In this document: in pieces, positions 56,799-64,000 of the stretch
Position numbering within the stretch: the stretch's first letter is position 1
How the letters are laid out: each line of letters starts with the position of its first letter
Assembly: GCA_019009955.1 (NCBI GenBank)
Contig: CM032230.1
Coordinates: 18,159,501 to 18,223,500 of the forward strand
DNA from: Riptortus pedestris
Taxonomy: Eukaryota; Arthropoda; Insecta; Hemiptera; Alydidae
Direction: 5' to 3'
DNA: 64,000 nt
The notes under the pieces: model-generated
The model's database searches: none
What the model saw: the letters and a program-made list of their open reading frames with translations, nothing else
What the model was told of the DNA's origin: nothing
Made by a program: the position numbers and the translations under genes

Positions 56799-58680
56799 TA
56801 TATATATAAAATTGTAACCTCTGTCTGTACATTGATTTTTTTCACGAAATTTCACGATAACTTTTCGTTTCACGTGTCATAGACACCATATCTGCACTTT
56901 GTTTCTTTCGTGTATGTTTGTTTGTTTGTTTGTTACCTTTTCACGCATAAACGGCTGAACCGAATTTTATGAAACTTAATATGTATATTACTACTAACCC
57001 AACTTAGACTTTAGGCTATATTAATTTTCTCTGAGACGAACAGGAGTGGGGGTTATAAGGGAAGCTTGAAATTAAAATTGCGATATTTCGTTTCCTATTG
57101 GTTTTTCGGCAAATATGCACATAACAAAAGTTATTTATTTTGTTATTTAGAATAACTTTTGTTATATACACTTTTGTCGTATACCGAAGTTTAAATGCGT
57201 TATACGCTAAAAACTATAGCAGGAGTCCACAATTTTATTTGGCACAAAAGACACAACCGAACTAAACCAAACTCGGTATGTGTATTAGTAGTGAGGCCTT
57301 CATTATAATAAGCCATACCAACATTTCTATGGATGGGCAAGAGTGGGGGTTATAAGGAAGCCTGAAATTAAAAATAGCGATATTTCGTTTCCTGTTGGTT
57401 TTTCCTCAAATATAAACATAAGAAAAGTTGTTTATTTCGTTATTTGGAGTAACTTTTGTTATATACACTTTTGTCGTATACCTAAGTATAAATGAGTTAT
57501 AAGCTAAAAACTATAGCGGGAGGCATTAATTTTATTGGTCTCAAAAGACTCAACCGAAATAAATAAAACTCGGTATGTATATTAGTGTTGACGCCCTAAT
57601 TATCATAGGCCATACCAACATTTCTAGGGACGAGCAGAAGTGGGGTTTGTAAGGGAAACCTGAAATTAACATTAGTGATATTTCGTTTCCTATTGGTTTT
57701 TCGACAAACATGCACATAGCAAAAGTTGTTTACTTTGTTATTTAGAGTAACTTTTGTGCGCATTCACTTTTAAAATGAAGTAAACATGGGATATACGCTA
57801 AACGGGAGTCAATAATATTAGTACTTATTTAAGGGGTTTTAATAAAGGAATATTATGACAAATGATGTTATGTTTTATATGATAGTTCAAAGTATGATTC
57901 GGATTAGTAAGGTAATAAATCTTCGTCACCCCCTCCTAATAACTTTGTTATTTATTTCCAATAGAAATATAAACTATAAGAGCATTTCCATTATTTAATT
58001 TGTATAATCTACCTTGATGTTATTGAAACAAATATTTAATATAATAACAATTAAACGTTAATGGTAATGTCATTATGACAAAAAACAATATGCGTTTAAA
58101 CTCGATATGATATTTTCAGGGTGCCACTATTATTTAATTCCATCCGGTAGTTAAATTATAAAATAATGTTTTGCATCAATAATATAAGTAGAAGAATGTT
58201 GAGAAGTCCCATGCGGAAACGGAAGATGACGGGAGCCTTACACGTTAATTGAGTTTCCTTATTTCCCGTCTGGCATTACTGGAAGCGATTTCCAGTGAGA
58301 TTCACTAATACAAATATAATCTTACGTGCAAAACTTTGCCTAAACTATGTGAGCTCGGATTGGCTTTTGAAAGGAAATATGTTTATAATAGATGATATTT
58401 AATTGTAATAAATGCTACCCATGATTATGGTTTGAATTATTGAAAAACGGTGAGTCAAAAAGTGTAGAGGGATAGATTAGGAACATATTTTCATTTATCC
58501 TTCAAAAATAAAATTTCTATTCTATTAATCCCCAAAAGTTACCCTTCAGGGTTGGCTATTTCGGAAAATCATTACGTTGTGGAGGGAAATGTAATTGTAC
58601 ACATTGAAGTCTTACTATCAAAATACCACCATTAGTCAGTCAAGAATGATTTCCCGGGCATCGCCGGGTACCTTAGCTAG
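56799..58680 (+). mobile_element. Non-autonomous Helitron, array copy 2, with ~860 bp of unique DNA
   Basis: Same start and modules (57039, ~57338, ~57630) as copy 1. From about 57790 to 58630 it holds DNA found in none of the other copies. It then ends with the variant hairpin CCCGGGCATCGCCGGG and ACCTTAGCTAG. The hairpin stem is kept although the loop differs. Confidence 0.8.
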
Positions 58681-59765
58681 TCTATCTATATCTATCTATC
58701 TATCTATATATATATAAAATTGTAACCTCTGTCTGTACATTGATTTTTTTCGCGAAATTTCACGATAACTTTTCGTTTCACATGTCATAGACACCATAAC
58801 TGCATTTTGTTTCTTTCGTGTCTGTTTGTTTGTTTGTTTATTTGTTTGTTTGTTTGTTTGTTACCTTTTCACGCATAAACGGCTGAACCGAATTTTATGA
58901 AACTTGGTATGTATATTACTACTAGCCCAACTTAGACTTTAGGCTATATTAATATTCTCTAAGACGAACAGGAGTGGGGGTTATAAGGGAGGCCTAAAAT
59001 TAAAAATAGCGATATTTCATTTCCTATTGCTTTTTCAGCAAATATGCACATTACAAAAGTTGTTTATTTTGTAATTTAGAGTAACTTTTATTATATACAC
59101 TTTTGCCGTATACGGAAGTATAAATGAGTTATACGCTAAAAACTATAGCGGGAGTCCACAATTTTTTTTGGCACAAAAGACTCAACCGAACTAAACCAAA
59201 CTCGGTATGTGAATTAGTACTAACGATTTCCTTATAATAAGCCATACTAACATTTCTAGGGACGGGCAGGAGTGGGGGTTATAAGGGAGGCCTGAAATTA
59301 AAAATAGCGGTATTTTGTTTTCTATTGGTTTTTCTGCAAATATTCACATGACAAAAGTTGTTTAGTTTGTTATTTAAAGTAACTTTTGTTATATTCACTT
59401 TTGTTGTATAAAAAATTATAAACGAAATATACACTAAAAGCTAAAGCGGGAGTCAACTATTTTATTGGACACCAACGGTTGAACCGATTCGAACAACTCA
59501 GAATATATAAATTAGCATTAATTCTTACATGGTAATAACCTATATTAAAATGTTTATGTTATAACGGGAGTGGGGGTTATAAAGGAGGCCTGAAATAAAA
59601 ATTCGCGATATTTCATTTTCTATTCCAAACCAACTACGGGTACTAACCCTAAACACTGAAACGGGGAAATGTCAAAATATTGTGCAAAGTAAAGTCTTGC
59701 CGAAAAAATACCATCACCATTCAGCCTCAAATGAATTCCCGGGCGAAGCCGGGTACCTTAGCTAG
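58681..59765 (+). mobile_element. Non-autonomous Helitron, array copy 3
   Basis: Preceded by a (TCTA)n stretch after the previous CTAG. It then reads ATAAAATTGTAACCTCTGTC, (TTTG)n, internal modules, hairpin CCCGGGCGAAGCCGGG and ACCTTAGCTAG. Confidence 0.82.
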
Positions 59766-60886
59766 TATATATATAAAATTGTAACCTCTGTCTGTACATT
59801 GATTTTTTTCGCGAAATTTCACGATAACTTTTCGTTTCACATGTCATAGACACCATAACTGCATTTTGTTTCTTTGGTGTCTGTTTGTTTGTTTATTTGT
59901 TTGTTTGTTTGTAACCTTTTCACGCATAAACGGCTGAACCGAATTTTATGAACCTTGGTATGTATATTACTACTAGCCCAACTTAGACTTTAGGCTATAT
60001 TAATATTCTCTAAGACAATCAGGAATGGGGGTTATAAGGAAGGTCTGAAATTAAAAATAGCGATATTTCGTTTCCTATTGCTTTTTCAGCAAATATGCCC
60101 ATTAAAAAAGTTGTTTATTTTGTAATTTAGAGTAACTTTTGTTATATGCACTTTTGCCGTATACGGAAGTATAAATGAGTTATACGCTAAAAACTATAGC
60201 GGGAGTCCGCCAATTTTATTTGGCACAAAAAACTCAACCGAACTAAACCAAACTCGCTATGTGAATTAGTATTAAAGATTTCCTTATAATAAGCCATACT
60301 AAGATTTCTAGGGACGGGCAGGAGTGGGGGTTATAAGGAAGGCCTGAATTTAAAAATAGCGGTATTTCGTTTCTTATTGCATTTTCGGCAAATATGAACA
60401 TAACAAAAGTTGTTTATTTTGTTATTTAGAGTAACTTTTGAAATATTCATTTTTGTCTTTTAACAAAGTATAAACGAGATATACACTATAAACTAAAGCG
60501 GGAGTCAACGATTTCATTGAGTGCTAACGAGTAAACCGAACTTACAAAAACTCGGTATGTCAATTAGCATTAATTCTTCCATGATTATAAGCTATATTAA
60601 ATTTCTTAGGTTAGAACGGGAGTGGGGGTTATAAGGGAGGCCTGAAATAAAAAATTCGCGATATTTCATTGTCTATTTGTCTACGGGAAATATGACAATT
60701 TGGAGGACAGTGAAGACTTACATAAAAAATTAATTTTATTATTAACAAATGCCAACAACGGGAATTAACCCTAAACACTAGGACGGGTAAATGTCAAAAT
60801 ATTGTGCAAATTAAGCCTTGCCAAAAAAATAACATCACCATTCAGCCTCAAATCAATTCCCGGGCAAAGCCGGGTATCTGAGCTAG
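59766..60886 (+). mobile_element. Non-autonomous Helitron, array copy 4
   Basis: Same architecture; the hairpin is CCCGGGCAAAGCCGGG and the end ATCTGAGCTAG. Very similar to copies 3 and 5 along its first ~600 bases. Confidence 0.82.
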
Positions 60887-62169
60887 TATATATATAATAT
60901 TGTAACCTCTGTCTGTACATTGATTTTTTTCGCGAAATTTCACAATAACTTTTCGTTTCACATGTCATAGACACCATAACTGCATTTTGTTTCTTTCGTG
61001 TCTGTTTGTTTGTTTATTTGTTTGTTTGTTTGTTACCTTTTCACGCATAAACGGCTGAACCGAATTTTATGAAACTTGGTATGTATATTACTACTAGCCC
61101 AACTTAGACTTTAGGCTATATTAATATTCTCTAAGACAATCAGGAATGGGGGTTATAAGGAAGGCCTGAAATTAAAAATAGCGATATTTCGTTTCCTATT
61201 GCTTTTTCAGCAAATATGCACATAACAAAAGTTGTTTATTTTGTAATTTAGAGTAACTTTTGTTATATGCACTGTTGCCGTATACGGAAGTATAAATGAG
61301 TTATACGCTAAACACTATAGCGGGAGTTCACAATTTTATTTGTCACAAAAGACTCAACCGAACTAAATCAAACTCGGTATGTGAATTAGTACTAACGCCT
61401 TCGTTATAATAAGCCATACGAACATTTCTAGGGACGGGCAGGAGTGGGGGTTATAAGGGAGGCCTTAAATTAAAAATAGTGATATTTCGTTTCCTATTGG
61501 GGTTTCGGCAAATATGCACATAACTAAAGTTGTTTATTTTGTTATTTAGAGAAACTTTTGTTATATACACTATCGTCGTATACCGAAGTATAAAAGCGTC
61601 ATACGCTAAAAATTATAGCGGGAGTCAACAACTATATTCGGCACAAAAGACTCAACCGAACTAAATAAAACACTCGGTATGTGCATTAGCACTAACGCCT
61701 TCCTTATAATAAGCCATACTAACATTTCTAGGGACGGGAAGGAGTGGGGGTTATAAGGGAGGCCTGAAATTAAAAATAGTGATATTTCGTTTCCTATTAT
61801 GGTTTCGGCAAATATGTACATAAGAAAGTTGTTCATTTTATTGTTTAGAGAAATTTGCTCAACAATTCTTTGGAACTACCAGGTAACTCACCGGGAAAAA
61901 TTAATTCAAATGTATGTCAATATTTTCTCCTTAATAATTCAAATCTATGCATAATGCACGGGAGACGGGAAATATGACAATATGCAGGACAGTGAAGTCT
62001 TACATAAAGAAATAATTTTATTATTAACAAATGCCAACAACGGGTATTAACCTTAAACATTGGAACGGGTAAATGTCAAAATATTGTTCAAAGTAAAGCC
62101 TTGCCAAAAATATACCATCACCATTCAGCCTCAAATGAATTCCCGAGCGACGCCGGGTATCTGAGCTAG
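60887..62169 (+). mobile_element. Non-autonomous Helitron, array copy 5
   Basis: Same architecture with an additional internal module. The hairpin is mutated (CCCGAGCGACGCCGGG) and the end ATCTGAGCTAG is intact. Confidence 0.8.
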
Positions 62170-62568
62170 TATATATATATATATATAAAATTGTAACCTC
62201 TGTCTGTACATAAGGGCAAACCGAACTTAACCAAACTCGGTATGTTAATTAGCATTAATTCTTCCATGATTATAAGTTATATTAACATTTTTAGGTTCGA
62301 ACGGGAGGGGTGTTATAAGGGTGGCCTGAAATAAAATTCACCATATTTATATGTATAAGAGACGGGAAATATAAAAATATCGAAGACTGTGAAGAATTAT
62401 CGAACAAATAATTCTATTATTAGCAAATCACCGGCAACGACGGGTATCAATCCTAAACACTGGGACGGGTAAATGTCAAAATATTGTGCAATGTAAAGCC
62501 TTGCCAAAAAATACCATCTCCAATCAGCCTCAAATGAATTCCCGGGCGAAGCCGGATATCTGAGCTAG
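62170..62568 (+). mobile_element. Non-autonomous Helitron, array copy 6, internally deleted
   Basis: Only ~400 bp: the 5' start (ATAAAATTGTAACCTCTGTC at 62187) is followed directly by the last internal module and the 3' hairpin (CCCGGGCGAAGCCGGA) with ATCTGAGCTAG. Confidence 0.8.
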
Positions 62569-62569
62569 T

Positions 62570-62578
62570 ATATCTATA

Positions 62579-62625
<47 letters not shown>

Positions 62626-63189
62626 CTGTTACCGCTCTAGCGGTCGCAATTTTTGTTTTATCGTTACCAAACTCGATATTTAGTCGTTTTATGTAAAAAG
62701 AAAGATCAACTTCGTTAACAGATGAAATCGGACCAGTGGGAGGGGGGGGGGGGGTTTAGAAGGGAGGATTTTCGAAAATTCGAAATATCTCCGTTACTAT
62801 ACGTCGGACCGAAAAAATGAGCAGAATCAATCTTATTGCAAATTAAATTTACTATAAATATTGTTATATACATTTTTTTCTCTATCTTGAATATTAACCG
62901 AGATATTTGCATTTGTATTCTGCTTCTGGTCACCAGTAGGCTATGTTCGGACTGTCCGCCGAGAGCTCTGGCGGCCGTTTCCATAACTATTCGTCCCTCG
63001 TGAATAGGTTTAGAGGTTAGGTTAACTGTTTTTTGGGGCTAGAAACTACTGGGTTATTACGCCCTAAATAATGTTTTAGGTTTAGAGGTTTCTTACTACT
63101 ACAGTTGTTATTAGGCCGATTTCTCTATTGTAAAACTTCACGTGGGAAATCTGCTTAGTTTACGCAGCCCCTGCGTGACGGACTTTTTT
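62570..63189 (-). mobile_element. Right half of the interrupted inverted-repeat element
   Basis: TA tract, then TTTGTCTGTTACCGCTCTAG, GCGGTCGCAATTTTTG, a G-run at 62742-62754, ATATCTCCGTTACTATACGT, CTATCTTGAATATTAACCGA, and the terminus CTTAGTTTACGCAGCCCC then TGCGTGACGGACTTTT. It completes the half that begins at 55497. Confidence 0.85.
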
Positions 63190-63352
63190 TTCTGCAGGAA
63201 GACTGAACTGAAATTGTTCAGCTTCTTACACTTTAAACATGTTTTTCCATAAGCTGGACAGTTGGTAGCGCCTCTAATAAGCTGGCCGCCACAAAACCGG
63301 CAAAGTAACCTTGCTTTAGCCTTAATTGCAAAATTCGAGTCATGTACAGTTT

Positions 63353-64000
63353 TAGCAGATTTCCCTTAAGGGAAATCAGCTATTGAGGTCGTACTCATGA
63401 CGCGATTTTCGAAAAATTTCTTCAAATGTCCATCAATCCTACCCAGGAGATGACGAAAATGAGGTCCGTTCAAAACTATATATATATATGTCTGTTAACG
63501 CTCTAGCGGTCGCAATTTTTGTTTGATCGTCACCAAACTCGGTATTTAATCGTTTTATGTAGAAAGAAAGGTCGAGTTCGTTAATGGCTGAAATCGCACC
63601 AGTGAGATGGGGGGTTTAAAGGTGGGGGATTTTCAAAAATTCGAAATATCTCCGTTATTATGCATCGGATCGAAAAATTGTCTAGAACCAATCTTATTGC
63701 AAATTAAATTTACTATAAATATTGTTATATTCATTTATTCTCTATCTTGATTACTAACCGAGATATTTGCATTTTTATGAAGTCTGTGGTCGGGTATAGT
63801 TTGGATTACTTTGGCTGTTTTCGTAACCACTTGGCTCAGGTGGAAGCTTCTTCTAACCTTACCTGTCGTTTCTAACCTTAACTTAACTTCATTAATTTGT
63901 GTGATTTATGCAAATACGGTCTTTTCATCCGCCTCCCCCCCCCCCTTCTTTAGTTCTTGTACTACTAAAATTTGAGTTATTAAAATATAAATTATTTTTA
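63353..64000 (-). mobile_element. Inverted-repeat element copy G, cut by the window edge
   Basis: TTTTAGCAGATTTCCCTTAA at the left, then the full consensus in reverse, with TA reduced to about six units. From ~63779 it carries the GTCTGTGGTCGGGTATAG segment shared with copy B. The outer terminus lies beyond base 64000. Confidence 0.8.

Overview
The window looks like AT-rich genomic DNA from an arthropod, most likely an insect. The evidence is a spliced animal gene with long introns in a background of arthropod-type transposons: an R1-clade and Jockey-like non-LTR elements, a Penelope-like element, a Ty3/Gypsy remnant, a hAT-like element, tRNA-derived SINEs, Helitrons and a small inverted-repeat family. 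I see no bacterial genes, rRNA or CRISPR.

The only intact host gene is on the minus strand, from ATG at 42165 to TAA at 15734. It has 16 coding exons whose phases all agree and which join into a 911-residue anoctamin (TMEM16). That family comprises Ca2+-activated chloride channels and phospholipid scramblases. All six residues of the canonical Ca2+ site are present (N608, E612, E668, E671, E700, D704).

Layout. 1-340: GC-rich minisatellite. 510-4580: broken R1-clade retrotransposon, minus strand. 4620-11030: unknown remnants, copies of a short inverted-repeat element, inverted repeats, and a hAT-like element with a SINE inside it. 11840-15460: two minisatellites downstream of the anoctamin gene. 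15734-42165: the anoctamin gene. Many introns carry a private minisatellite, and two of these arrays are split by retroelements: a Penelope-like element in intron 5 and a Jockey-like LINE in intron 9. Intron 1 ends in an array that appears to have been amplified from the exon 1/donor junction. 42170-55500: upstream DNA with a Gypsy pol remnant, a second Jockey-like LINE, more inverted-repeat elements and a perfect 184-bp palindrome. 55500-63190: one inverted-repeat element whose internal TA tract is interrupted by a tandem array of six non-autonomous Helitrons (about 6.9 kb). The window ends inside another copy of that element.

Apart from the anoctamin, every coding stretch I could recognise is a decayed mobile element. 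The most unusual features are architectural: the nested Helitron array, the exon-derived minisatellite, the fresh palindrome, and the uncharacterised element family with a TA tract at a fixed internal place.
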